Positions 15,183 to 23,809 of a stretch of 64,000 bases of DNA are shown one piece after another. Position 1 is the stretch's first letter; every line of letters starts with the position of its first letter. The translations under genes were made by a program, and so were the position numbers. A model generated the notes under the pieces. That model was not told the DNA's origin. It saw only the letters and a program-made list of their open reading frames with translations, and did not search any database. The stretch is from an uncultured Muribaculaceae bacterium (GTDB taxonomy: Bacteria; Bacteroidota; Bacteroidia; Bacteroidales; Muribaculaceae): positions 62,001 to 126,000 of the forward strand of contig CAJTUF010000001.1 in NCBI GenBank assembly GCA_910579675.1, written 5' to 3'.

Positions 15183-16220
15183 ATGGAATTTTCAGCTGAT
15201 CAGATAGCACAAATGGTTGCCGGCACCGTAGAGGGCGACGGCAGCGTAATGATTAGTGAGTTTGCCAAAATTGAAGAGGGCGGACAAGGTTCGCTCACCT
15301 TTTTGGCAAACCCCAAATACACCCCGTATCTCTACACTACCGGCGCAAGCGCCGTGCTCGTGAGCCGCTCGTTTGAGCCGGAGGCTCCTGTGAAGGCCAC
15401 ACTCATACGTGTCGACGACCCATATGCCACCGTGGCTCATCTCCTCACTATTGCCCAAAGCATGCAGGAAGCCCGCCGCACCGGCATCGAGCAACCGTCG
15501 TTTGTCGATCCTTCGGCATCAATAGGCAAGGATGTCTACATCGGGGCGTTTGCCTACATAGGTGCCAACGCCGTCATTGCCGATGGAGCCGAAATCTATC
15601 CCCAATGCTACATAGGCTCCAAAGCATCAGTTGGCTCCGGCACTACCATCTATGCCGGTGCGAAGATATATCCCGGATGTCGTATAGGCAGCCGATGCAT
15701 TATCCACTCGGGAGCAGTGATCGGTGCCGATGGCTTCGGGTTTGCTCCCGACGGCACCGGCGGTTATGCCAAGATACCCCAGATTGGTATCGTGGAAATA
15801 GCCGACGATGTGGAGATAGGCGCCAACACCACAATCGACCGCGCCACTATGGGCGCCACACGCATCCATTCAGGGGCCAAACTCGACAATCTTATCCAGA
15901 TTGGCCACAACGTGGAGATAGGCTCCCACACGGTCATGGCGGCCCAGAGTGGTGTTGCCGGATCAACCAAGGTGGGTGAAGGCTGCATGGTGGGCGGACA
16001 GGCCGGACTCGCAGGCCACATCCACGTGGGCGACGGTGCACAGTTTGCTGCTCAGACCGGCGTTCACACCAATGTGGCGCCCGGACAGCGTCTCATCGGA
16101 TCTCCCGCTGAAGAGCTCCGCCCCTACGGACGTCAGGTGGCCGCAATGAAGCATCTCCCCGACTTGATGCGCGCCGTAGGGCGAATCGAGCGCGAATTGG
16201 CCCGACAAAAAAAACAATGA
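15183..16220 (+). CDS. lpxD: UDP-3-O-(3-hydroxyacyl)glucosamine N-acyltransferase
   Basis: LpxD adds the second 3-hydroxyacyl chain from acyl-ACP to UDP-3-O-acylglucosamine in lipid A synthesis. The N-terminal uridine-binding domain (residues 1-100, with ISEFAKIEEGGQGSLTFLANPKYTPYL) is followed by a left-handed beta-helix of hexapeptide repeats (about 110-310). The catalytic-histidine region is LIQIGHNVEIGSHTVMAAQSG. The start MEFSAD at 15183 fits family members; the frame is open upstream only through a promoter-like region. The 345-aa length is normal. It is the first gene of the lpx-pyr-mur run. Confidence 0.95.
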   Translation: MEFSADQIAQMVAGTVEGDGSVMISEFAKIEEGGQGSLTFLANPKYTPYLYTTGASAVLVSRSFEPEAPVKATLIRVDDPYATVAHLLTIAQSMQEARRTGIEQPSFVDPSASIGKDVYIGAFAYIGANAVIADGAEIYPQCYIGSKASVGSGTTIYAGAKIYPGCRIGSRCIIHSGAVIGADGFGFAPDGTGGYAKIPQIGIVEIADDVEIGANTTIDRATMGATRIHSGAKLDNLIQIGHNVEIGSHTVMAAQSGVAGSTKVGEGCMVGGQAGLAGHIHVGDGAQFAAQTGVHTNVAPGQRLIGSPAEELRPYGRQVAAMKHLPDLMRAVGRIERELARQKKQ

Positions 16221-16239
16221 ATAACCCAATCACCACATA

Positions 16240-17628
16240 ATGAAGCAACTCACTCTCAGCCAGGCCTTCACCGTAAGCGGCAAGGGCCTGCACACCGGCA
16301 GCCAACTTACGGCTGAATTTTGCCCGGCGCCCGACAACCACGGCTATAAGGTACAACGCATAGACCTCCCCGATCAGCCCGTGATCGACGCTGTGGCTGA
16401 AAATGTGGTGGCCACCACACGAGGCACCGTGATCGGCCGAGGCGAAGCAACCGTGTCGACCATCGAACACGCTCTCGCCGCCCTCTATGCCGCCGGTATC
16501 GACAACTGCCTTATCAAAGTCAACGGCTCCGAGCTTCCCATCCTCGACGGTTCGGCAAAAGAATATTGCGAGAAGATTGCCGCCTCCGGCGTGACAGAGC
16601 AGAAGTCGGAAAAAGAATACTACATCGTCAAGCAGAAAACCGAGATACGCGACGAAGCCACCGGAGCCTCCATCGTCGTACTCCCCGACTCCGATCTCTC
16701 TGTCGATGTAATGGTCGACTACAAAAGCCCTGTACTCTCCTTCCAATATGCTACACTTGAGCGCATGGAAGACTTCCCCACCGAGATCGCTGCCAGCCGC
16801 ACATTCGTGTTTGTGCGCGAGATCGAGCCCCTCGTCAAGGGCAATCTGATCAAGGGAGGCGACCTTGACAATGCCGTAGTGATCTACGACACTCCCATGG
16901 ATCAGAGCGAGCTCGACCATATAGCAGACCTCATGGGTGCCCCTCACAAGCAGGTCAACGAGTTTGGCTTCATTCAGGAAAAGCCCCTTGTGGCCGACAA
17001 TGAGCCCGCACGCCATAAACTCATGGATGTGATAGGCGACATTGCCCTCATCGGACGCAACCTCAAGGGCAAAGTGCTTGCCACCCGTCCCGGCCATACC
17101 ATCAACACCGCTTTTGCCAAGAAAATACGCAAGGAGATCAAGCGTCAGGACATCCAGGCCCCGGTCTACGACCCCAACAAGGCTCCCATCATGGATAATC
17201 TCCGCATACGCGAGCTCCTCCCCCACCGCTATCCTTTCCTCCTTGTCGACAAAATCATCGAAAAGGGCGCCAACTACATTGTCGGCGTGAAAAACATCAC
17301 CGCCAACGAGCCCTTCTTCCCCGGCCACTTCCCTCAGGAGCCCGTGCTCCCGGGTGTGCTCCAGATCGAGGCCATGGCCCAGACAGGCGGCCTCCTCGTG
17401 CTCTCCACTGTAGACAATCCCGAGGACTACTCCACATACTTCATGAAGATCGACAATGTCAAGTTCCGACAGAAAGTAGTGCCCGGCGATACACTCATAT
17501 TCCATGTATCGTTCATGACCGATCTGCGCCGCGGATGTGCCGTGATGAAAGGCATAGCTTTCGTTGGCGAGAAGATCGTGTCAGAGTGTGAGTTCATGGC
17601 CCAGATAATGAAAAACAAGAAAGAATGA
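16240..17628 (+). CDS. lpxC/fabZ: Bifunctional UDP-3-O-acyl-GlcNAc deacetylase / 3-hydroxyacyl-ACP dehydratase
   Basis: A natural fusion typical of Bacteroidetes. Residues 1-300 are LpxC, the zinc-dependent committed step of lipid A synthesis. Its zinc ligands are His77 (TIEHALAAL), His259 and Asp263 (RHKLMDVIGD), and a catalytic His286 lies in RPGHTINTAF. Residues 315-462 are FabZ, the fatty-acid dehydratase, with LPHRYPFLLVD and the active-site pair His363 (FFPGHFP) and Glu377 (QIEAMAQ). Fusing the two balances the use of 3-hydroxyacyl-ACP between lipid A and phospholipids. lpxA overlaps its stop by ATGA. Confidence 0.96.
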   Translation: MKQLTLSQAFTVSGKGLHTGSQLTAEFCPAPDNHGYKVQRIDLPDQPVIDAVAENVVATTRGTVIGRGEATVSTIEHALAALYAAGIDNCLIKVNGSELPILDGSAKEYCEKIAASGVTEQKSEKEYYIVKQKTEIRDEATGASIVVLPDSDLSVDVMVDYKSPVLSFQYATLERMEDFPTEIAASRTFVFVREIEPLVKGNLIKGGDLDNAVVIYDTPMDQSELDHIADLMGAPHKQVNEFGFIQEKPLVADNEPARHKLMDVIGDIALIGRNLKGKVLATRPGHTINTAFAKKIRKEIKRQDIQAPVYDPNKAPIMDNLRIRELLPHRYPFLLVDKIIEKGANYIVGVKNITANEPFFPGHFPQEPVLPGVLQIEAMAQTGGLLVLSTVDNPEDYSTYFMKIDNVKFRQKVVPGDTLIFHVSFMTDLRRGCAVMKGIAFVGEKIVSECEFMAQIMKNKKE

Positions 17629-18428
17629 AACAGCCACTGGCATATATCCACCCTGCCGCCAAGATCGCTCCAAATGTGGTGATCGACCCGTTTGTCACCA
17701 TCGACGCCAACGTTGAGATAGGCGAAGGCACCCGTATCGGGAGCAATGTCACCATCATGGACGGTGCCCGTATCGGTAAAAACTGTGTAATATTTCCCGG
17801 TGCCGTAATTGCGGGCATCCCCCAGGACCTCAAGTTCCGGGGTGAAGATACCCTTGCTATCATCGGCGACAACACCACCATCCGCGAGTGTGTGACTGTC
17901 AACCGTGGCACCGCCTCGAAAGGCAAGACCGTTGTTGGATCCAACACCCTCATCATGGCCTACAGCCATGTGGCCCACGACTGTGTGATAGGCGATCATG
18001 TCATCATTTCCAACGCCAGCCAGATAGCCGGCGAAGTGGTGATCGACGACTGGGCCGTCATTGGCGGCGGATCGCTCATCCACCAGTTCTCCCACATCGG
18101 AGCCCACGTGATGCTTCAGGGCGGTGCGCTCGTCAATAAAGATGTGCCCCCCTACATCATGGGCGCCCGCGAGCCTATCGCCTATGCCGGCGTCAACTCC
18201 ATAGGTCTACGTCGGCGCGGTTTTTCCAATGAGACCATCCGCGAGATCCAGGACATCTACCGTATCCTCTACCTCTCGGCACTCAACAACACCGAGGCCC
18301 TTGAGCGCATCGAAGCCACCCTGCCACCATCAAAGGAGCGCGACGACATTATCCTTTTCGTGCGCAACTCCAAGCGCGGCATCGTGAAAGGCTACGGCTA
18401 CGGTACCCGCAACACTCAGTCGGAATAA
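17625..18428 (+). CDS. lpxA: UDP-N-acetylglucosamine O-acyltransferase
   Basis: LpxA starts lipid A synthesis by moving a 3-hydroxyacyl chain to UDP-GlcNAc. The N-terminal two thirds is a beta-helix of hexapeptide repeats (IHPAAKIAPNVVIDPFVTIDANVEIG). The catalytic His is expected in MAYSHVAHDCVIGDHVI, and the substrate loop is IMGAREPIAYAGVNSIGLRRRGF. The C-terminal 75 residues are helical. The start overlaps the lpxC/fabZ stop (ATGA), so the two are coupled. Confidence 0.96.
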   Translation: MKQPLAYIHPAAKIAPNVVIDPFVTIDANVEIGEGTRIGSNVTIMDGARIGKNCVIFPGAVIAGIPQDLKFRGEDTLAIIGDNTTIRECVTVNRGTASKGKTVVGSNTLIMAYSHVAHDCVIGDHVIISNASQIAGEVVIDDWAVIGGGSLIHQFSHIGAHVMLQGGALVNKDVPPYIMGAREPIAYAGVNSIGLRRRGFSNETIREIQDIYRILYLSALNNTEALERIEATLPPSKERDDIILFVRNSKRGIVKGYGYGTRNTQSE

Positions 18429-18437
18429 CTAAAAGTC

Positions 18438-19238
18438 ATGAGCTCCACTCAGAAAAAAATAATGGAGATGGAGGTGGTGAGCGCCACCTCCACCCATCCG
18501 CTCTACACCCTGCTGCTGCTGAGACCCGCATGTGGCGATGGCGCCCAGCTGCCCGACATGCTGCCCGGACAATTTGTACAGGTGGCTGTGCCCGATGCTC
18601 CACACACATTCTTGCGCCGCCCCATCTCAATCAACTATGTGGATCGTGCCGCCGGCACCATGGCTCTTCTTGTGCGACGCGCAGGCGAAGGCACCGCCCG
18701 ACTCTGCGATCTCAAGGAGGGCGCCAGCCTCAACATCGTGCTCCCGCTCGGACGAGGATTCAGCATACCCGAGCGCCAGACCGGGCGCCTCGTGCTTGCC
18801 GGTGGCGGTGTGGGCATAGCCCCGCTCTATTTCCTCGGATGTGTGTTGAGCAAGATGGGATTCAATCCTGAATTTATAGTCGGAGCACGCTCCGAAGCCG
18901 ACCTGTTGCAGCTCGACCTCCTCAGCCGTGTAGGCGAGGTTCACATCACTACCGACGACGGATCGGCCGGACACCACGGACTGGTCACCACCCATCCCGC
19001 TTGGCATGAAGGGGGCGCCATAGAGCGAGTCTACTGCTGCGGCCCGGCCCCGATGATGAAGGCTGTGGCACTCCTCGCCCACTCCATCGGCGCCGACTGC
19101 GAAGTATCACTCGAAAACATGATGGCATGCGGCCTCGGCGCTTGCCTCTGCTGCGTGGAAAAGACAGTAAGAGGCAACGTATGTGTATGCACCGAAGGCC
19201 CCGTGTTCAATATCAAGGATCTGACATGGCTCGATTAA
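18438..19238 (+). CDS. pyrK: Dihydroorotate dehydrogenase electron-transfer subunit
   Basis: PyrK passes electrons from PyrD to NAD in class 1B dihydroorotate dehydrogenase. It shows an FAD-binding beta barrel (FLRRPISINYVD), an NAD-binding Rossmann segment (LVLAGGGVGIAPLYFLG) and a C-terminal [2Fe-2S] site with four cysteines in MACGLGACLCCVEKT and NVCVC. The pyrD start lies inside the last codons of pyrK, so the two subunits are made from overlapping frames. Confidence 0.93.
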   Translation: MSSTQKKIMEMEVVSATSTHPLYTLLLLRPACGDGAQLPDMLPGQFVQVAVPDAPHTFLRRPISINYVDRAAGTMALLVRRAGEGTARLCDLKEGASLNIVLPLGRGFSIPERQTGRLVLAGGGVGIAPLYFLGCVLSKMGFNPEFIVGARSEADLLQLDLLSRVGEVHITTDDGSAGHHGLVTTHPAWHEGGAIERVYCCGPAPMMKAVALLAHSIGADCEVSLENMMACGLGACLCCVEKTVRGNVCVCTEGPVFNIKDLTWLD

Positions 19239-20140
19239 ATGTGAATATTGGCGGAGGAATCACTCTCCGCAACCCGGTGCTCACCGCTTCGGGCACGTTT
19301 GGCTACGGCGAGGAGTTTGCCGATTTCATCGACCTCTCCCGCCTTGGCGGATACATAATCAAAGGCACCACCCTCCACCACCGCGAGGGCAACCCCTATC
19401 CCCGTATGGCCGAAACCCCTTCGGGCATGCTCAATGCTGTGGGGCTGCAAAACAAGGGCGTTGACTATTTCATAGAGCACATCTATCCCCGCATATGCCG
19501 CTACGACAGCGAGCTGATAGTAAATGTCAGCGGAGCCAATGTCGACGACTATGCCGAGACTGCCCGACGTCTGGCTGAACGCACCGATATACGCGCCATC
19601 GAGGTCAACATCTCGTGCCCCAATGTGAAGGAAGGCGGCATGGCTTTCGGCACCACCTGTGCCGGTGCCGCATCGGTCACCCGCGCCATCCGTGAGGCAT
19701 TTCCAGGCACCGTGATCGTGAAACTCTCGCCCAATGTCACCGACATTGCCGAGATCGCCCGCGCCGTCGAGGCCGAAGGCGCCGACGCCGTGAGCCTCAT
19801 CAACACTCTCATGGGCATGGCTATCGACGTGGAGCGCCGACGCCCCTGTCTCTCCACCATCACCGGTGGTCTGTCGGGCCCGGCTGTGCGTCCAGTTGCC
19901 GTCCGCATGGTATGGCAGGTGGCCAAAGCCGTATCAATCCCCGTGATCGGCCTCGGAGGCATCATGGATGGCCGCGACGCCATGGAGTTTATTCTTGCCG
20001 GAGCCTCGGCCGTCGAGATAGGCACCGCCAATTTCATCGATCCCGCAGCGACTGTTAAAATTGTTGAATGGATCGACAACTATTGTACCCGCCACGGCGT
20101 TGAAGATATAAACGAACTCATCGGCGCCATCAACCAATGA
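19226..20140 (+). CDS. pyrD: Dihydroorotate dehydrogenase, class 1B catalytic subunit
   Basis: It oxidises dihydroorotate to orotate in pyrimidine synthesis, with FMN. Visible motifs are NPVLTASGTFGYGEEF, the active-site region EVNISCPNVKEGGMAFG (class 1 enzymes have a Cys base, here C in ISCPN), and the FMN-phosphate loop IGLGGIMDGRDAMEFILAGASAVEIGTANF. The chosen ATG at 19226 overlaps pyrK by 13 bases; a longer open frame upstream is pyrK shadow. The 304-aa length is normal. Confidence 0.94.
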   Translation: MARLNVNIGGGITLRNPVLTASGTFGYGEEFADFIDLSRLGGYIIKGTTLHHREGNPYPRMAETPSGMLNAVGLQNKGVDYFIEHIYPRICRYDSELIVNVSGANVDDYAETARRLAERTDIRAIEVNISCPNVKEGGMAFGTTCAGAASVTRAIREAFPGTVIVKLSPNVTDIAEIARAVEAEGADAVSLINTLMGMAIDVERRRPCLSTITGGLSGPAVRPVAVRMVWQVAKAVSIPVIGLGGIMDGRDAMEFILAGASAVEIGTANFIDPAATVKIVEWIDNYCTRHGVEDINELIGAINQ

Positions 20141-21198
20141 TTACCTCAGCTACCGATTTTGATCTCCGCCCGAGAAACACCTTCAGGATCCAATGCCATG
20201 CACGGCAGTGGATCGAATTTTCGGCGTGTGACGATATCCCGGCGGTGGCATCGCAACTCTCTGTCGCTTCCGGCTCTACACTCATCATAGGCGCCGGGAG
20301 CGACATTCTTTTCACCCTTCCCGAATTTCCGGGAACAGTGGCCCACAGCGCCATAATGACGCTCGATATGACCCCGTTGGGAAACAACACTGTGAGGATA
20401 ACCGCCGGATCCGGTATCACTATGGACGACCTCGTGGAGCGGACCTGCCGCGCAGGGCTGTGGGGCATGGAAAATCTATCAGGTATCCCCGGTGAAGTAG
20501 GTGCATCGGCTGTGCAGAATGTAGGAGCCTACGGGTGTGAAGCCGCCGACCTCATCGAGTCGGTGACAGCTTTCGACACACGCCTTCACAGATTTGTCAC
20601 CCTGAGCGGAAGCGATTGCCGCTTTGCCTACCGCGATTCGATATTCAAGCATCCCGACACCAAGGGACGCTACATCATCGCCCTTGTGACATATTTAGTG
20701 TCGTCGGCACCATCCCCCCGCCTTGACTATGGCAATCTCGCTGCGGCATTCACCGACACATCCGCGCTTACACCCTCCGACGTGAGGCGCGTCGTGATGG
20801 CCACCCGCGACCGCAAGCTGCCCGATCCTGCCCTTACAGGTAGCGCAGGGAGCTACTTTACAAATCCTATCGTAGCCACCGGAGTGTACGATGATGTCGT
20901 TGAAAAAGCCCATGCCATGTGGGGACCTGACACCGAGGTGCCCCGTTATATCCTTCCCGACGGAATGGTCAAGATTCCCGCCGCATGGCTCATAGACCGC
21001 GCCGGCCTCAAAGGTGTACGTTCGGGAGGAGCCGGCACATGGCCCACCCAGCCCCTCGTTATCGCCAATATGAGCGGCGACTGCACCGCTTCCGACATCC
21101 TGACGCTTGAGCGCAGGATTTCCGACACCGTTTTCAACCTCTTCGGCATCCGGCTCGGTCTCGAAGTTGAGAAAGCACCCGCCGAACCCTCTCTCTGA
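20137..21198 (+). CDS. murB: UDP-N-acetylenolpyruvoylglucosamine reductase
   Basis: MurB reduces the enolpyruvyl product of MurA to UDP-MurNAc using FAD and NADPH, in the cytoplasm. The FAD fold is seen in LIIGAGSDILF and GIPGEVGASAVQNVGAYGCE. The type I signature is CRFAYRDSIFK with GSYFTNPIV (catalytic Ser in GSYF). The ATGA overlap with pyrD links it to the operon. The 353-aa length fits type I MurB. Confidence 0.94.
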   Translation: MITSATDFDLRPRNTFRIQCHARQWIEFSACDDIPAVASQLSVASGSTLIIGAGSDILFTLPEFPGTVAHSAIMTLDMTPLGNNTVRITAGSGITMDDLVERTCRAGLWGMENLSGIPGEVGASAVQNVGAYGCEAADLIESVTAFDTRLHRFVTLSGSDCRFAYRDSIFKHPDTKGRYIIALVTYLVSSAPSPRLDYGNLAAAFTDTSALTPSDVRRVVMATRDRKLPDPALTGSAGSYFTNPIVATGVYDDVVEKAHAMWGPDTEVPRYILPDGMVKIPAAWLIDRAGLKGVRSGGAGTWPTQPLVIANMSGDCTASDILTLERRISDTVFNLFGIRLGLEVEKAPAEPSL

Positions 21199-21267
21199 TC
21201 CTTCGGCCCTCTACCATCCAATTCTCCACTCCCCCCACCACCATTCACACCCCAACGCCTTACCCAT

Positions 21268-22587
21268 ATGAGCACTTTCATCATCGAAGGAGGACACAAA
21301 CTCCACGGCAACATCCACCCGCAGGGCGCGAAAAACGAAGCGCTCGAAGTGATTTCGGCCATTCTCCTCACACGCGAGGAGATCACCCTGACCAACGTAC
21401 CGGAGATTCTCGATGTCCACAATCTCATCGACCTGCTCCGTGGGCTCGGCGTTAAGGTAAGCCACCCTGTAGAGGGAATCTACACATTCAAAGCCGACGA
21501 TATTGACCTCGACTATGCCCAATCGGCCGAATTTGTGGCCTGCTCGGCCAAGCTGCGCGGAAGCGTGCTCCTCGCCGGACCAATGCTCGCCCGCTTCGGC
21601 ACTGCCCTCTTCGCCAAGCCGGGTGGCGATAAGATAGGGCGCCGGAAAGTCGACACCCACATATCCGGATTTCTCTCGCTGGGAGCCAAGATGCACTATG
21701 ATGACCGGCGACACGCCTATGTGCTCACCGCTCCTCCTGCCGGCCTCAAGGGAAGTTATATGCTGCTCGACGAAGCCTCGGTCACCGGCACGGCCAATAT
21801 CATCATGGCCGCAACGACCGCTCGCGGTATCACCACCATCTACAATGCCGCATGCGAGCCGTATGTCCAACAACTTTGCCGGATGCTCTGCTCCATGGGG
21901 GTGGTGATCGAGGGCCTCGGCTCCAATCTGCTCCGCATCCACGGCACCGGAGGAGAGCTCCTCCACGGATGCACCCACCGCATCCTGCCCGACATGATCG
22001 AGGTGGGCAGCTTCATAGGCATGGCCGCTATAACCCGCAGTTCGATCACCATCAAAGACACCGCCTACGACGAGCTCGGCATCATCCCCGACGCTTTCAA
22101 GCGCCTCGGCATAGGGTTGGAGCGCCGTGGCGACGATATCTATATCCCCGAGCAGGAGCGCTACGAGATCGAGAGCAATCTCGACGGTTCGATACTCCAT
22201 GTGGCCGACTCTCCCTGGCCCGGACTCACCCCCGACCTCCTGAGCGTGATGCTCGTCACCGCCACCCAATGCCGCGGTTCGGTGCTGATCCACCAGAAGA
22301 TGTTTGAAAGCCGCCTCTTCTTTGTCGACAATCTCATCGACATGGGTGCCCAGATCATGCTCTGCGATCCACACCGAGCTATAGTGATCGGTCTTGACCA
22401 CCGCTTCCCCCTTCGCGCCAACAATATGCTCAGCCCCGACATCAGAGCCGGCATAGCCATGCTGCTCGCCGCAATGTCGGCCAAAGGCACCAGCCGCATC
22501 GGCAACATCAACCAGATCGACCGCGGCTATCAGAACATCGACGGACGCCTGCGTGCTCTTGGAGCGTCGATCCATCGTGAAGACTGA
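21268..22587 (+). CDS. murA: UDP-N-acetylglucosamine 1-carboxyvinyltransferase
   Basis: MurA transfers enolpyruvate from PEP to UDP-GlcNAc, the first committed peptidoglycan step. The family signature GAKNEALEVISAILLTREE and a two-lobed EPT fold are present, with a C-terminal TSRIGNINQIDRGYQ region. In the flexible loop the usual catalytic cysteine of PGGCxIG is aspartate (Asp121 in AKPGGDKIGRRKVDTH). This natural Cys-to-Asp form is known from other lineages and makes MurA insensitive to fosfomycin. It sits 70 bases after murB and probably ends this operon. Confidence 0.95.
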   Translation: MSTFIIEGGHKLHGNIHPQGAKNEALEVISAILLTREEITLTNVPEILDVHNLIDLLRGLGVKVSHPVEGIYTFKADDIDLDYAQSAEFVACSAKLRGSVLLAGPMLARFGTALFAKPGGDKIGRRKVDTHISGFLSLGAKMHYDDRRHAYVLTAPPAGLKGSYMLLDEASVTGTANIIMAATTARGITTIYNAACEPYVQQLCRMLCSMGVVIEGLGSNLLRIHGTGGELLHGCTHRILPDMIEVGSFIGMAAITRSSITIKDTAYDELGIIPDAFKRLGIGLERRGDDIYIPEQERYEIESNLDGSILHVADSPWPGLTPDLLSVMLVTATQCRGSVLIHQKMFESRLFFVDNLIDMGAQIMLCDPHRAIVIGLDHRFPLRANNMLSPDIRAGIAMLLAAMSAKGTSRIGNINQIDRGYQNIDGRLRALGASIHRED

Positions 22588-22665
22588 CCCTCTCGCCTCA
22601 AACATTTTCAGGCCCGCAGATGTTGGTAAGGTATAGCTCTATTTTACACTATACCCATTACCATT

Positions 22666-23712
22666 ATGCGACACACTTTCTTTGCGGCCATGGCCGCAGC
22701 CCTCGCTTTCTCTTTCGCAGCTCCCGCCCACACCGATGCTTGCTCGCGCGTGCTGTATGTAGGCTCCGACTCAACCCTGCGCATCGTGGGCCGGTCGCTC
22801 GACTGGAAGACACCCATCCCTACCAACATATACGTCTATCCGCGAGGAATAGTGAAAAACAGTCATGAACTGGCCGGTGCCTTCTCTTGGAAATCACGCT
22901 ACGGATCGGTCTACGCTGTGGGCTACGACGGTGGAGTAACAGAGGGCATGAACGAGAAAGGCCTCGTGATCAACGGACTATTCTGCAAGGGCACCGTTTA
23001 TGGCAACGTATCCACCGAGGGACGCCCGCCCATGTCGCTCGCTGTGTTTGTGGCTTGGCTTCTCGACATGAACGCCACTACACCCGAAGTGGTGAAGGTG
23101 CTTCAGGAGCATAATTTCAACATCTCCGGAGCCACATTCGACGGTGGCACTGTGTCGACTCTCCACTGGGGCATAACCGATGCCGAGGGGCGCTCAGCCA
23201 TGGTGGAGTTTGTCGATGGCGACATCAAGATCTACGAGGGCCAGGATATACCGGTTCTCACCAACGATCCCACCTTTCCCGCGATGAATGCCATCAACGA
23301 CTATTGGAAAGCCATAGGAGGCGCCAATTTCCTGCCCGGCCGTGTGAGCAGCCCCGACCGTTTCGTGCGTGGCTACTTCTTCGATGAAAATGTGCAGAAA
23401 GTGGCCGACCACGATCTCGCTTTCTCAATTATCCGCAGCATCATGGCCAATGTGTCGGTGCCTTATCTCTACGAGGTCAACGGCGATCCCAACGTGAGCT
23501 CCACCCAATGGCGTTCCTACGCCGACCTTTCCTACCGCCGCTACTATTTCGATCTCGTCACCAATCCGGGTGTATATTATATCGACCTCTCGAAGTGTGA
23601 TCTCCACGAGGGGGCTCCAGTGCTCAAACTCGACACCTCCAACTCATCGACCTATGTGGGCGATGCCACCGACAAGCTCGTGCCATCGGCTCCGTTCACT
23701 CCCATGTACTGA
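22666..23712 (+). CDS. Choloylglycine hydrolase-family linear amide hydrolase (bile salt hydrolase/penicillin V acylase type)
   Basis: An Ntn-hydrolase with a cleavable signal (MRHTFFAAMAAALAFSFAAP). The residue after cleavage, Cys26 in HTDACSRVLY, would be the N-terminal nucleophile. Further catalytic positions are Arg43 and Asp46 (GRSLDW), Asn200 (VLTNDPTF) and Arg232 (SSPDRFVR). The protein is probably periplasmic. It cleaves conjugated bile acids or related amides; family members in gut Bacteroidales include both bile salt hydrolases and acyl-homoserine or penicillin V acylases, and sequence alone does not settle which. It stands 78 bases after murA, perhaps with its own promoter. Confidence 0.85.
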   Translation: MRHTFFAAMAAALAFSFAAPAHTDACSRVLYVGSDSTLRIVGRSLDWKTPIPTNIYVYPRGIVKNSHELAGAFSWKSRYGSVYAVGYDGGVTEGMNEKGLVINGLFCKGTVYGNVSTEGRPPMSLAVFVAWLLDMNATTPEVVKVLQEHNFNISGATFDGGTVSTLHWGITDAEGRSAMVEFVDGDIKIYEGQDIPVLTNDPTFPAMNAINDYWKAIGGANFLPGRVSSPDRFVRGYFFDENVQKVADHDLAFSIIRSIMANVSVPYLYEVNGDPNVSSTQWRSYADLSYRRYYFDLVTNPGVYYIDLSKCDLHEGAPVLKLDTSNSSTYVGDATDKLVPSAPFTPMY

Positions 23713-23752
23713 TCCATTCCCCCCCCTCTCCCCGTCCCCGCATAAACACGAT

Positions 23753-23787
23753 AGCCCGCCATCCGGTACGATTCCGGATAGCGGGCT
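23753..23787. terminator. Hairpin between convergent genes
   Basis: AGCCCGC (23753-23759) pairs with GCGGGCT (23781-23787), and ATCCGG (23761-23766) pairs with CCGGAT (23774-23779), with one mismatch between the two parts. It serves the choloylglycine hydrolase and GH97 genes, which converge here. Confidence 0.65.
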
Positions 23788-23809
23788 GTCGGTTGCTTTA
23801 CAATTCAGG

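Noticed and set aside
16093..17505. Long minus-strand open frame across lpxC/fabZ
   Set aside because: It is an antisense shadow of a well-recognised gene in GC-rich DNA. The same holds for 21211-22605 (murA), 46958-48166 (serB) and 23570-24682 (GH97).
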